Source: Thalassobium sp.
GTDB taxonomy: Bacteria > Pseudomonadota > Gammaproteobacteria > Pseudomonadales > Oceanobacteraceae
NCBI GenBank assembly: GCA_002733205.1
Contig: NVUW01000005.1
Coordinates: 248,001-312,000, forward strand
Direction of reading: 5' to 3'
Length of the DNA stretch: 64,000 nt
Position numbers and translations under genes: made by a program. Every line of letters begins with the position of its first letter. Position 1 is the first letter of the stretch. The notes below the pieces were generated by a model. That model was not told the DNA's origin. It saw nothing but the letters and a program-made list of their open reading frames with translations, and ran no database searches. This document shows positions 35,118 through 43,173 of the stretch, piece after piece.

Positions 35118-36056
35118 TTATGGCTGCGTAATCTGATCTGGTTCTTTGCTGCCAGCTCCGTCATTTAATTGCAGCAGTGTGGGCAGTGGCGTCAGTTGGC
35201 TGGTAGTTACAGACGCGGCGGCTGAACCGGCCTGGCTGATTTGTTGCAGGCGTTCGCTGGTTAATGGGTGGGTCTGGAACATCAGCGCCCAGCGGTTCTC
35301 GTCGCGCTCGGCCAGCATATTGCGGAAGAATTCATCCGCGCCCAAGCTGTGGCCATAATGGCGCTGCAATATCTCAAGCGCGCGCTGATCTGCGCTGCGC
35401 TCCATATCCCGGCTGAAACTTAACAGTGTCAGCAGGCTGGTGTGCTGGCCAATCAGACTGGCGGCACCTTCACCGCCGATTACGCTGCCCAGTAACGAGA
35501 TCGCCAGTTGTTCCAGTGCCAGCGTTATCGGGTGGCGTTGCTCTACGTGGGCGTATTCATGCGCCAGTACCATGGCCAGCGCATTTTCTGACGACACCTG
35601 GGTTAACAGGCCGCGGGTCACGAAGATATGACCGCCGAGGGTGGCAAAAGCGTTGGGTGTGTCTTCATCCGCTAACCAGTGCAGCCTGACTTTTAATGGT
35701 GCGCTTTGTTGGCTGAGCAGTCGCTCCAGCAGTTGTTGCAGTGCTTGTTGGCGATCTTTTGCGCTGTCTGTGAGCGCTGACCCGTTGTCGGTTTGCGGCG
35801 GCAGAGCGGTGGCAATGGCATCGGGTGTTGCGGCGAACCAACGACTCTCCCAGGAATAAGGGATTTTTGGCCCCAGCCACTGTGCGCCCCAGCCCAGCAG
35901 TAACGTCAGTACAAACATCAGGGCCAGCAGTGCGCCAGCCAGTAACAGGAAGTCTTTTAACGGATGTTCGTTACGATTATTAATATGCTCCGGCAGGCGA
36001 GGGTTGCCTGGTGGCAAGCCGGAGCCGGTGGATATGCGTGGGCGCGGGACGCTCAT
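35118..36056 (-). CDS. M48-family zinc metallopeptidase
   Basis: The 312-residue protein has one membrane segment (about residues 34-58) followed by a catalytic domain with HExxH 'LAHEYAHVEQRH' at about residue 160 and the third ligand region 'MERSADQRALEIL' (E/D) about 55 residues later, as in M48 proteases (HtpX/Oma1/BepA relatives). The N-terminus is cytoplasmic-facing and Pro/Arg-rich. Its start is 2 bases after the stop of the YbjQ-like gene, so the three minus-strand genes to 36833 are likely one operon. A role in membrane protein quality control is inferred. Confidence 0.85.
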   Translation of the reverse strand: MSVPRPRISTGSGLPPGNPRLPEHINNRNEHPLKDFLLLAGALLALMFVLTLLLGWGAQWLGPKIPYSWESRWFAATPDAIATALPPQTDNGSALTDSAKDRQQALQQLLERLLSQQSAPLKVRLHWLADEDTPNAFATLGGHIFVTRGLLTQVSSENALAMVLAHEYAHVEQRHPITLALEQLAISLLGSVIGGEGAASLIGQHTSLLTLLSFSRDMERSADQRALEILQRHYGHSLGADEFFRNMLAERDENRWALMFQTHPLTSERLQQISQAGSAAASVTTSQLTPLPTLLQLNDGAGSKEPDQITQP

Positions 36057-36057
36057 T

Positions 36058-36513
36058 TCAGCGTCCGTGAACAGGAATCAACGCGGTGCCATAAGCCAGT
36101 ACTTCCACCGACCCTAAGCCCTGACCGGCATTTTGAGCGATACGGCTGGTCTCGAATTTGAGGTTAAACACGGCTTCGGCTCCGAGTTTTCTGGCGTCTT
36201 CCTGCATACGCAGAATGGCTTCGCGGCGGGCTCGGTCGAGCAAACTTTCATAGGCGCCAACGCGACCACCAAACAAGCCACGCAAGCCTGCGGCTACGGT
36301 TTTAAAGTAATCCACCGAGATCACCACAGAGCCGGTAACCAGTGTGCTGCCATGGTTCTGAAAATGAATCGGCGGCATGCGGTCAGGCATGACCAGTAAA
36401 CTGCGCAGCGCATCCTCACGGGCAATAATGCTGCGATAGTGGCGGGATTCTGCCAGCCGGCCAAAACCGTAGCCCAGCGCCAGCAGTGTCAGAAAAACAA
36501 GCAACTGACCCAT
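36058..36513 (-). CDS. YbjQ-like protein with membrane anchor
   Basis: The 151-residue protein has an N-terminal membrane helix (residues 3-20) and a YbjQ/UPF0145-type domain: 'VVISVDYFKTVAAGLRGLFGGRVGAYESLLDRAR' core (shown in part), then 'LGAEAVFNLKFETSRI' and 'VLAYGTALI'. The YbjQ fold forms pentameric rings; the cellular role is unknown. It overlaps the upstream YbjQ gene by one base (TGATG) and is a likely tandem duplicate of it. Confidence 0.8.
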   Translation of the reverse strand: MGQLLVFLTLLALGYGFGRLAESRHYRSIIAREDALRSLLVMPDRMPPIHFQNHGSTLVTGSVVISVDYFKTVAAGLRGLFGGRVGAYESLLDRARREAILRMQEDARKLGAEAVFNLKFETSRIAQNAGQGLGSVEVLAYGTALIPVHGR

Positions 36514-36833
36514 CAGCGATCCTCCACAATGACCGCTGTACCGTAGACGAATATTTCTGAAGCGCCGGCGGCAATGGATGAGGTCGAAAAGCGCACATTG
36601 ATGACGGCATTCGCCCCTAACGTGCGGGCCTGTTCGCTCAGGCGTTGCAGAGCCTCATCGCGGGATTCGGACAATAGCTCGGTGTAACCTTTGAGTTCAC
36701 CACCAAAAATATTCTTCAGTCCGGCCATAATGTCACGGCCTGCGTGTTTGGCGCGTACCGTGCTGCCCTGCACCAGTCCCAGGTGCGTGGTGATCTTTTT
36801 ACCCGGCACGACTTCCATATTGCTGATCAGCAT
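36513..36833 (-). CDS. YbjQ-like protein (UPF0145)
   Basis: The 106-residue protein has standard YbjQ length and features: 'VVPGKKITTHLGLVQG', 'GRDIMAGLKNIFGGELKGYTE', 'LGANAVINVRFSTSSI', 'FVYGTAVIV'. The start at 36833 has AAGGA eight bases ahead and is chosen over the in-frame ATG at 36917. It heads a likely three-gene operon with the membrane-anchored paralogue and the M48 peptidase. Confidence 0.85.
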   Translation of the reverse strand: MLISNMEVVPGKKITTHLGLVQGSTVRAKHAGRDIMAGLKNIFGGELKGYTELLSESRDEALQRLSEQARTLGANAVINVRFSTSSIAAGASEIFVYGTAVIVEDR

Positions 36834-37031
36834 ACTGATTCCTTGTTTCAGAAAGGCCTTATTAAGCCCTGCGTAATGTAAAAAGGGAATATAGGGATAC
36901 TCTGAATAACTCTGCACAGCTCTGCGCGAGTCCCGCAGCTCTTCAGAACAAGGCGGCGAATGCAGCGAAATGACGCGTCCTTTTCAAATTCGCCAACACC
37001 TTTCTGGTGGGCTGCAGGCCGCGCCCATTAG

Positions 37032-37127
37032 GGATTGCGGGGTGTCCCTGACTCTTCGTCGCCTATTTTTGACTTGACCCGTCAGGCCTGCAATCCGGCT
37101 TCGTGATTCAGAAACACCCCGCAATCC
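37032..37127. repeat. Long inverted repeat upstream of the ZorA-like gene
   Basis: Two 20-base arms (37032-37051 and 37108-37127; core GGATTGCGGGGTGT / ACACCCCGCAATCC) match with two mismatches around a 56-base centre. No open reading frame spans the gap from 36834 to 37247. It could fold in RNA or be the end of a small mobile or REP-like element. The rest of that 410-base gap shows nothing else I can name. Confidence 0.75.
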
Positions 37128-37247
37128 AGAGCGGGTAACGAGTTCTTCAGAGGGTCCCTGGTGGTTTTTATAGCCGGGAAGCAAAACAATCAACATGAAC
37201 TAGACTTGTTGGGAATAAACCTCACTCTGGCCAGAGAGCAGATACTC

Positions 37248-38486
37248 ATGATGGAGCAGTTTTCCGGATGGACCTTAGGGCTGATGATCGCGATTGCGGC
37301 GTTGTCCTTGTTCTTCCATTTTTATCGCTATTCCAACCGCACCGCTGAAATTGCCCCCAATATTCTCACCAGCATCGGTATTTTCGGGACATTCCTCGGG
37401 GTTGCACTGGGCTTATGGCACTTCGACACCACCGATATTCAGGGCAGTGTGCCGAAACTGATGGATGGCCTGAAAACCGCATTCTGGTCTTCTATTGTGG
37501 GACTGCTGGGCGCCCTGACGCTTAAGATCCGCGCGGCGCTTGCACAGACCGGACGGCGTGAAGTGAATCAGACCCGTGTCGCGACGATTGATGACCTGGA
37601 TGCCTCGCTGAAACACATCGCCGACCAAATGAATCCAGAGCAGGAAAACGGCCTGCAGCATCTATTGCAGCGTCAGCATCTGCAGACTCTGGAACGCATG
37701 AATCAGGTGATCGGCGCCCTCGACAGTTATCAGGAACGCATGGCCGAAGCCAACGCCAAAGCGCTGGTTCAGGCGATTGAAGCCGTTATGCGCGAGTTTA
37801 ATACCAAAATTAATGAGCAGTACGGCGACAATTTTAAACGCCTGAACCAATCGGTTATTGCCATGCTGGAATGGCAGCAAAATTACAAAGACCAATTAAA
37901 TACCCTGATTACCGAACAGGAGCGTACGTCGGGTTCCATGCAGGAAGCCAGTCAGGCGTTTGAGTACATGGTGAAGCATGCGAATGCTTTTAATGGTATT
38001 TCTGAGTCGCTGCAGGACTTGCTTAATGGCCTGGAAGCGCAGCGTTCTAATCTGCAATCACAGCTGGGCAGTCTGGCGGATCTGGTTAATCACGCCGCAG
38101 ACGGTTTACCAAAACTCGAAGACCGCGTGGTCGCACTAACGCAAGGCATGGCCGATGCGGTACAGATGCAGCAGCGCTGGGCAGTAGAAGAACTGGGCAA
38201 AATGCAGCAAAGCATTGAGCAGCAATTACAGCAGAACCTGACTGACAGCGGGCAGCGTTTACAGGATCAGCAGCAGCAGAGTCTGCAGCAGTTACAGCGG
38301 ATTGGAGAGCGGGTTGAGCGTCAGGTCGTTGTGCTTGATGAAAGCATGGAAGAAGAACTGAACAAAGCACTGAAATCCTTTGGTATGCAGCTCACGGCAT
38401 TGTCGGAAAAGTTTGTCAGTGATTACTCACCACTGACCGATAAACTGCAACGACTGGTGAAAATGGCAGAACAGATCGATGAATGA
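37248..38486 (+). CDS. MotA/TolQ/ExbB-family proton-channel protein, ZorA-like
   Basis: This is a 412-residue protein. Three membrane segments lie near residues 8-26, 42-60 and 88-108, with the ZorA-type stretch 'APNILTSIGIFGTFLGVALG', 'LKTAFWSSIVGLLGALTLKI'. A long coiled-coil, Gln-rich cytoplasmic tail follows to the end (about residues 135-400). ZorA-type proteins form a pentamer whose tail carries a signal into the cell when the proton channel opens. Start 37248 is the first of two tandem ATGs; a GTG start at 37161 is possible but weaker. It overlaps the next gene by 8 bases. Confidence 0.85.
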   Translation: MMEQFSGWTLGLMIAIAALSLFFHFYRYSNRTAEIAPNILTSIGIFGTFLGVALGLWHFDTTDIQGSVPKLMDGLKTAFWSSIVGLLGALTLKIRAALAQTGRREVNQTRVATIDDLDASLKHIADQMNPEQENGLQHLLQRQHLQTLERMNQVIGALDSYQERMAEANAKALVQAIEAVMREFNTKINEQYGDNFKRLNQSVIAMLEWQQNYKDQLNTLITEQERTSGSMQEASQAFEYMVKHANAFNGISESLQDLLNGLEAQRSNLQSQLGSLADLVNHAADGLPKLEDRVVALTQGMADAVQMQQRWAVEELGKMQQSIEQQLQQNLTDSGQRLQDQQQQSLQQLQRIGERVERQVVVLDESMEEELNKALKSFGMQLTALSEKFVSDYSPLTDKLQRLVKMAEQIDE

Positions 38487-39189
38487 AAATGAACTGGAAC
38501 AGCTGAAAGAGCAGGAAGGTCATTGGGTTGCCGTATCCGATTTAATGGCTGGCCTGATGATGGTGTTTATGCTGATCTCCATTGTGTTCATGATTAATGT
38601 CGAGCAGGAACGCGATAAAATCCGTGATGTGGCGATTCTGTATGATCACCTGCGGGTGCAGTTGTACGAAGATTTAAAAAGCGAATTTGCTGACGATATG
38701 CAGCGCTGGGGAGCCGAGCTGGATAAAGATCTGACCTTCCGCTTTAACAATACTGAAGTCTTGTTTGATAAAGGTGCTGCGGATCTTAAACCGGAGTTTC
38801 AGTCGATTCTGGCCGATTTTTTTCCGCGCTATATCGGTATTATTACCCGCGAAACATACCGCGACGACATTCTTGAAGTGCGTATCGAAGGACACACGTC
38901 CAGTGCCTGGTATGGTGCGCTGAGTGAAGATGATGCTTATATCCGCAATATGGATTTATCGCAGAAGCGCACGCGTTCGGCATTGGGGTTTGTACTCGAA
39001 CTAGCCGATGTCAGCACCAATAAAGACTGGCTTAAATCCCATCTTACGGCGAATGGACTGTCATCGGCCAAAGTTGTACGGGACGATAATGGGGTAGAAA
39101 ATGACGAACGTTCGCGCCGGGTGGAGTTTCGTGTGCGCACTGACGCCGAAGGTCGTATCGCGACGATTCTGGATCGGGTCTTACCGTGA
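38479..39189 (+). CDS. MotB/OmpA-domain protein, ZorB-like
   Basis: The 236-residue protein has one N-terminal membrane segment with the channel Asp in 'WVAVSDLMAGLMMVFMLIS' (about residues 15-35). A periplasmic OmpA-like peptidoglycan-binding domain follows ('LFDKGAADLKP', 'VRIEGHTSS', 'NMDLSQKRTRSALGFV', 'RRVEFRVRT'). This is the stator B-subunit layout. It overlaps both neighbours (8 and 4 bases), showing translational coupling with the ZorA-like protein and the third gene. Confidence 0.87.
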   Translation: MNENELEQLKEQEGHWVAVSDLMAGLMMVFMLISIVFMINVEQERDKIRDVAILYDHLRVQLYEDLKSEFADDMQRWGAELDKDLTFRFNNTEVLFDKGAADLKPEFQSILADFFPRYIGIITRETYRDDILEVRIEGHTSSAWYGALSEDDAYIRNMDLSQKRTRSALGFVLELADVSTNKDWLKSHLTANGLSSAKVVRDDNGVENDERSRRVEFRVRTDAEGRIATILDRVLP

Positions 39190-39662
39190 AAATAGCCGAT
39201 TTTTACCAGGATGAAAGCTTCAACCATTTGCGCAAGCGCATGGGCGCTGACGAGTTGGGACATTTTGAATTATTCGATCCGGCGCGCCAACTGACGTACG
39301 CCGAACGTGAAGCGCTCGACAGCGGTATGCTGAGCACCGAAGGTCAGGCATTGCGTATTCTGAAAGATAAAACCCTGGCCTTTAAAAATACCCGGGTCTG
39401 GTTGTTTTATGAGCAGGATTATCATCTTGCCTATTGTCAGAAAGTACAGGCGTTGCGCCATCATCAGGATCGTTTACAGATTGGCACCGGAGCGCTGTCG
39501 GCTAAAAAAACCGAAGGCGTATGCCTTGAGTGTTTGTCTGTGCTGCAATATCAGGGCGTGGATGCACGCCGCTTACGGCGCGCAGAGTTCTCTGAACAGA
39601 TCCGTGAGCAATTCTCGCTGGAGCTGTTTAAACAGGAATATCCGTTTTATCCTATTACCTGA
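39186..39662 (+). CDS. Third component of the ZorAB-like operon, unknown function
   Basis: The 158-residue soluble protein overlaps the ZorB-like stop by 4 bases and ends in a terminator. It has no membrane segment or signal. It is rich in Leu, Arg and aromatic residues, with a single CxxC-type pair ('VCLECLSVLQ', about residue 110). It does not show the DNA-helicase, nuclease or HNH motifs of known ZorC, ZorD or ZorE partners. I do not recognise it. Its fixed position suggests it is the cytoplasmic effector or regulator of the channel. Confidence 0.75.
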   Translation: MKIADFYQDESFNHLRKRMGADELGHFELFDPARQLTYAEREALDSGMLSTEGQALRILKDKTLAFKNTRVWLFYEQDYHLAYCQKVQALRHHQDRLQIGTGALSAKKTEGVCLECLSVLQYQGVDARRLRRAEFSEQIREQFSLELFKQEYPFYPIT

Positions 39663-39684
39663 GCGTTAAAGGCTCAGGCTTTTC
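39658..39684 (+). terminator. Intrinsic terminator at convergent gene ends
   Basis: CCTGAGC / GCTCAGG with a 7-base loop followed by CTTTT, overlapping the stops of both convergent genes. Confidence 0.8.
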
Positions 39685-40520
39685 TCCGATTTAAACGTCA
39701 GCGGTTTGGGTTTCCACGCTTTTAAATCCGGTGCAATTCCCATTTCTCCGTTCAGTGTGTACGTGACAGCGGCTTTTCCGGTCAGCAAGCGCAGCACGCT
39801 GCTGCCTGCCTCAGACAAACTCAGTGACAACGGTACCGACAGCGTTTTACGCTCACCTGTATTCAGCTTCAGCGGTTTAATGCTGCTGCTGGTCAGGGTT
39901 TTACCGGCAGCCGATAATTGATAATTCAGCGTGTTTATATTCAGCGCAAAAGCATTCGGATTGCTGATGGCAATATCGACCGTCAGACGCAGGCGGGTGA
40001 AACTGGCTTCCTGTACGCTGACTTTTTGCAGACTGATATCCGGTAACTGCGGAATCGGCAGTGTATCTTTGTGGCTCAGAGGCAGGCTGACGTCACCCAG
40101 TAACGGCACCTTCATGTTAATGCGCCCGGTTATTTCATAAGCAACGGATGATGTATCTTTAATGCCCGACACCGTTCTATATAAATCGGTAAATTTAAGT
40201 GTAACCGGCAAAGTGATGTCACGACTGCCTTTGGCAGGCAACGAAATACTGCTGTCGGGCTGCACAACGGTTACGATCTTTTTGCCGCCAATATTAAGAT
40301 CCAGTGTCAGGCCAACCCCCGGCAGCTTAATGGGATTAGGGTTTTTAACTGTCACTTTAGCCAGTAGAGTAACCTCTGTTAAGGACAGTTGACTGACGGT
40401 TACCGATGAAATCTGCGCCTGAGGCTTCTGTGCTTTGGCCATGTTCTGCAGATTACTGCAGCCAGTCAGCAGCAGAGTCATTAAAATGAGCAGTAAGGGG
40501 AAGCGGGTTTGGTTTTTCAT
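39666..40520 (-). CDS. LEA14/WHy-domain lipoprotein with two domains
   Basis: The 284-residue precursor has lipobox 'LLTGC' near residue 20 and two LEA_2-like domains, each with the Asn-Pro pattern 'VKNPNPIKLPG' (about residue 58) and 'ISNPNAFALNI' (about residue 185). LEA_2/WHy proteins are linked to desiccation and stress in plants and are found as lipoproteins in many proteobacteria, where the role is unclear. The start is set at 40520: GGAG stands 7 bases ahead, while the adjacent ATG at 40523 would leave only 4. Confidence 0.85.
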   Translation of the reverse strand: MKNQTRFPLLLILMTLLLTGCSNLQNMAKAQKPQAQISSVTVSQLSLTEVTLLAKVTVKNPNPIKLPGVGLTLDLNIGGKKIVTVVQPDSSISLPAKGSRDITLPVTLKFTDLYRTVSGIKDTSSVAYEITGRINMKVPLLGDVSLPLSHKDTLPIPQLPDISLQKVSVQEASFTRLRLTVDIAISNPNAFALNINTLNYQLSAAGKTLTSSSIKPLKLNTGERKTLSVPLSLSLSEAGSSVLRLLTGKAAVTYTLNGEMGIAPDLKAWKPKPLTFKSEKSLSL

Positions 40521-40605
40521 CATCTATCTCCGGTCATCAGGTCGCAGTGTAACACGCTGTCCGGGCTTTAAATGGGATGTCTGGCGGGAAAAATTGAGGT
40601 GCAGA

Positions 40606-40681
40606 TGGCCTCCCCACAGGGACTCGAACCCCGATCGTCCGCTTAGGAGGCGGATGCTCTATCCTGTTGAGCTATAGAGAG
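40606..40681 (-). tRNA. tRNA-Arg(CCU)
   Basis: All four arms fold on the minus strand. The acceptor CTCTCTA pairs with TGGGGAG, the D stem is GCTC/GAGC, and the anticodon stem TCCGC/GCGGA has loop CTCCTAA, so the anticodon is CCT (40645-40647), reading AGG. The T arm is CGGGG-TTCGAGT-CCCTG. The CCA tail is encoded. It is 76 bases long. Confidence 0.93.
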
Positions 40682-40727
40682 AGGCGGGCATTTTAACGGC
40701 TGACAGCAGTGCTGTCAGCCTTTGTTG

Positions 40728-41468
40728 TTAAACGTCGCCCAGAGATTCTTCTTCGAGATCTTTATGGTGGCGCTCTTCCCACTGGAATTCGGTGATCAGG
40801 CGGTCGAGATAACGCTGTGCGGTGGCGGATATCATGGAGAAGGCGAAGCCGCAGATGGTGTTGCCTTCCTCATCATTAATGATGTGACGGGCTTCTAAAC
40901 TGCAGTCCATGGTGTTTTCTTTATTAAAGCGGACTCTGGCGATGGGGAAGTCGCGCTGCTCTTCCAGGCGTTTTTTTACATTGGCACTGAAATGGGCTTT
41001 AAAACCACTGGAGGACAAATCAAGCAGTCGCCCCAGTAAATCGCCTTCGCCATCGTTCATTTTGATTTTCAGCAGAATGTTGTGCGCAGGAGGAACGGCA
41101 ACGCGATACGCGGTGCGTCGTTGCAGATAAAGCACCTGCTCTGGAAATTCGGCGCGGTATTGCTCTTTTTGTGGCTGGTATTTCAACCGGCCGGTCATAC
41201 GGAATTCAATCCGGACGCCCTGGCTGTCGCATTCTATATGGAAGCGCTTTCCTGCACGGATAAGGTCATTCCCTTGTTGCGGGATCACTTTATCCATAAA
41301 AAAGCTTCTGCTCTTAAAATCCGTTTGCGGAATAGCGGATGTGAATTCTTCGTCACTGCCATCAATTCGTACTTTAACGGGGGTCCCCATCAGTACGATT
41401 TTACGCAATGCTCCGTATATGTCTTCTGCTTCATCGAGCAGATATTCTTGATTGTTTTCCTCAGACAT
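40728..41468 (-). CDS. ycgR: PilZ-domain flagellar brake protein, YcgR-like
   Basis: The 246-residue protein has a YcgR-type N-terminal domain (about 1-120) and a PilZ domain with the c-di-GMP motifs 'QRRTAYRV' (RxxxR) and 'LDLSSSGFKAHF' (D/NxSxxG). When bound to c-di-GMP, YcgR slows the flagellar motor. It lies downstream of flgM and flgN in the same direction with small gaps, so it likely shares their sigma-28 promoter. Confidence 0.9.
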   Translation of the reverse strand: MSEENNQEYLLDEAEDIYGALRKIVLMGTPVKVRIDGSDEEFTSAIPQTDFKSRSFFMDKVIPQQGNDLIRAGKRFHIECDSQGVRIEFRMTGRLKYQPQKEQYRAEFPEQVLYLQRRTAYRVAVPPAHNILLKIKMNDGEGDLLGRLLDLSSSGFKAHFSANVKKRLEEQRDFPIARVRFNKENTMDCSLEARHIINDEEGNTICGFAFSMISATAQRYLDRLITEFQWEERHHKDLEEESLGDV

Positions 41469-41490
41469 TGCCCTTGGTTCCCAGACATGA

Positions 41491-41961
41491 TCAGACCTGA
41501 ATGTATCCTTGTCCCTGCTTCAGGCTGCTTGCTTTCCCTTTATCGTTATATAAGTGTGGATCATTCTGCTGACCACGCAAGATTTTAAGTTTTTGCAGGG
41601 TGCGATGACGGGCATGAAGGACGATGTCCGATAATTGAATGGATAATGTCTGATTCTTTTTATATTGCTTTTCCAGTCTGAACCACAGTGGGCGAATATT
41701 TGCCGCTGCGGCAATGTCCGGATGCTGCAGGCATTGCGCTGATTGAGGCAGACCGGAGCTTTTCATCCATTGCAGGCGCTTGGTAGCCTGTTCTTGTAAC
41801 TGGCGGAGGCAGAGTGTTTTTTCTTCTTGCAGGCTTTGCAGGCTTTGAATATCGCTGGCTGACAGAGCATCCCGTTCGCGCTCAAGAATCGTGTGGATTC
41901 CCGTGACCAGTTCCAGCTCGGTTTGCAGGAAAGCTGAAAATTGTGCGATGTCTGTGCTCAT
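41491..41961 (-). CDS. flgN: Flagellar export chaperone FlgN
   Basis: The 156-residue, helix-rich protein has typical FlgN features (Gln/Leu-rich N-terminal helices, 'LERERDALSASDIQSL', 'LEKQYKKNQTLSIQL'). FlgN delivers the hook-filament junction proteins FlgK and FlgL to the flagellar export gate. It follows flgM by 14 bases, the usual flgM-flgN order. Confidence 0.9.
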   Translation of the reverse strand: MSTDIAQFSAFLQTELELVTGIHTILERERDALSASDIQSLQSLQEEKTLCLRQLQEQATKRLQWMKSSGLPQSAQCLQHPDIAAAANIRPLWFRLEKQYKKNQTLSIQLSDIVLHARHRTLQKLKILRGQQNDPHLYNDKGKASSLKQGQGYIQV

Positions 41962-41975
41962 AGGAGTTCACTGCT

Positions 41976-42275
41976 TCAGTTGAGACGATCCTCAAAATCA
42001 AGCATTTTTCCTGCCAGCTTTTCGTAGTCAATTTTGTATTCGCCTTTATCAATGGCGCTGCGGATGCGTTCAACGGTAGCGTCGTCGACGTCCGGCATTT
42101 CACGGATTTCGGCTTCAACCTGCTGAATGCTTTTGCTGCTGGCGCTCAGTTTTACCTGATCGGTAAATCCTGCGCTTTCCTGCGCTTTAGCGGTAGGGGC
42201 CGGATCTTTGCTGACCGGTTCGTTACGGGTGCGGGTATTGTTGTCCACTCCACCAGTTAACTTATTGATATTCAT
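41976..42275 (-). CDS. flgM: Anti-sigma-28 factor FlgM
   Basis: The 99-residue protein begins 'MNINKLTGG', the usual FlgM start, and has the C-terminal helices that bind FliA ('VEAEIREMPDVDDATVERIR', 'AIDKGEYKIDYEKLAGKML'). FlgM holds sigma-28 inactive until it is exported through the finished hook. The start at 42275 has GGAG eight bases ahead; longer in-frame starts are not family-like. A sigma-28 promoter stands upstream. Confidence 0.95.
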   Translation of the reverse strand: MNINKLTGGVDNNTRTRNEPVSKDPAPTAKAQESAGFTDQVKLSASSKSIQQVEAEIREMPDVDDATVERIRSAIDKGEYKIDYEKLAGKMLDFEDRLN

Positions 42276-42322
42276 AGATAAATCTCCAAGCCAGTTAGGC
42301 ATTTTACACTCCTGCATAGGTG

Positions 42323-42349
42323 TTATCGGCGGCTGTTATTGGAACTTTA
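42323..42349 (-). promoter_or_regulatory. Sigma-28 (FliA) promoter of flgM-flgN-ycgR
   Basis: On the minus strand, TAAAGTTC, 11 bases, GCCGATAA: a near-perfect FliA consensus. The -10 is about 50 bases before the flgM start. Confidence 0.9.
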
Positions 42350-42365
42350 GCAATTTTTTGAAATT

Positions 42366-43076
42366 TTATTCGACTTGTACTAAGCCGCGACCGGCTACCC
42401 GTCCGAAGACGATTTTCTGGGATTGCTCGTTGCGCACGCGGATACGCTCATCCAGACGGCCGTTTTCCAGCGCGGTGCCGTTCATCTGTATCTGAATACC
42501 TGGCCGGTTAACCCGGATTTTAACGCGTTCGTTGCGGCTGATGATGATTGGCGGATCCAGCATATCCGGGCTGAGCACGGTGCCGGCACGCTGGCTGCGA
42601 CGCGAAACCTGCTCATTTACATCCTCTTTGCGGATGTAGTAACCCTTCGTCAGTTCGCCAATGTCATGGCGAACCATGGATATATCGGCCGATGTTAATG
42701 GTTGATCAGCACTGACTGCCTGTCGGAGCACCGCCACCGGTTTATAGATATGGAGTTGCAACGCCAGATGTTGTTTCCAGTACGGCGCGCTGCAGCTGAG
42801 TTCGAGCCCGTTTCGTCCTGCCTGTAAGGGCTTAACCAAGGCAAGTTCAAAACCTGCGGCGCAGTCCGGCAGTTGGTAGTTTGCCTGTAAGCCGGGAAAA
42901 GAGATGGCGCTGTCGGCTTTATCACCGCTGATTTCCTGCCAGCGTTTGAGCAAGCGTTGTTCAACCTCTTTTTGCCAGTCGGAAGCCTGAGCCAGCGGCG
43001 CGCAAAGCAGCGCTATGCCGGCAAGGAAAATTGCAGCAAATATCCGACGATGGCGCAGGTTCTCTACTATGCTCAT
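42366..43076 (-). CDS. flgA: Flagella basal body P-ring formation protein FlgA
   Basis: The 236-residue precursor has a signal peptide (residues 1-31) and a SAF domain in the C-terminal half ('AVSADQPLTSADISMVRHD', 'RAGTVLSPDMLDPP', 'VKIRVNRPGIQIQMNGTAL', 'GRVAGRGLVQV'). FlgA is a periplasmic chaperone for FlgI assembly into the P ring. The start at 43076 puts the signal peptide first; no strong ribosome-binding site is seen. It is divergent from cheV with a sigma-54 promoter between them. Confidence 0.92.
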   Translation of the reverse strand: MSIVENLRHRRIFAAIFLAGIALLCAPLAQASDWQKEVEQRLLKRWQEISGDKADSAISFPGLQANYQLPDCAAGFELALVKPLQAGRNGLELSCSAPYWKQHLALQLHIYKPVAVLRQAVSADQPLTSADISMVRHDIGELTKGYYIRKEDVNEQVSRRSQRAGTVLSPDMLDPPIIISRNERVKIRVNRPGIQIQMNGTALENGRLDERIRVRNEQSQKIVFGRVAGRGLVQVE

Positions 43077-43133
43077 AAACACGTGATACTGAATGTCATT
43101 TATCTGGCGTTGAATCTTAGGGTTCAACAGGTA

Positions 43134-43151
43134 CAGCAAAGGTCGTGCCGG
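43134..43151 (-). promoter_or_regulatory. Sigma-54 promoter of flgA
   Basis: On the minus strand CGGCACGACCTTTGCTG fits GG-N10-GC with CACG and TTGC in place. It lies about 60 bases before flgA. Confidence 0.8.
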
Positions 43152-43173
43152 ATCGTTTTTTTGGGAGCTTGTT

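Noticed and set aside
37161..37247. Earlier GTG start for the ZorA-like gene
   Set aside because: No ribosome-binding site is seen; the extra 29 residues are not typical of the family. Kept only as an alternative.
40606..40681. tRNA-Arg as a possible integration site
   Set aside because: No integrase, attachment-site repeat or composition break was seen on either side.
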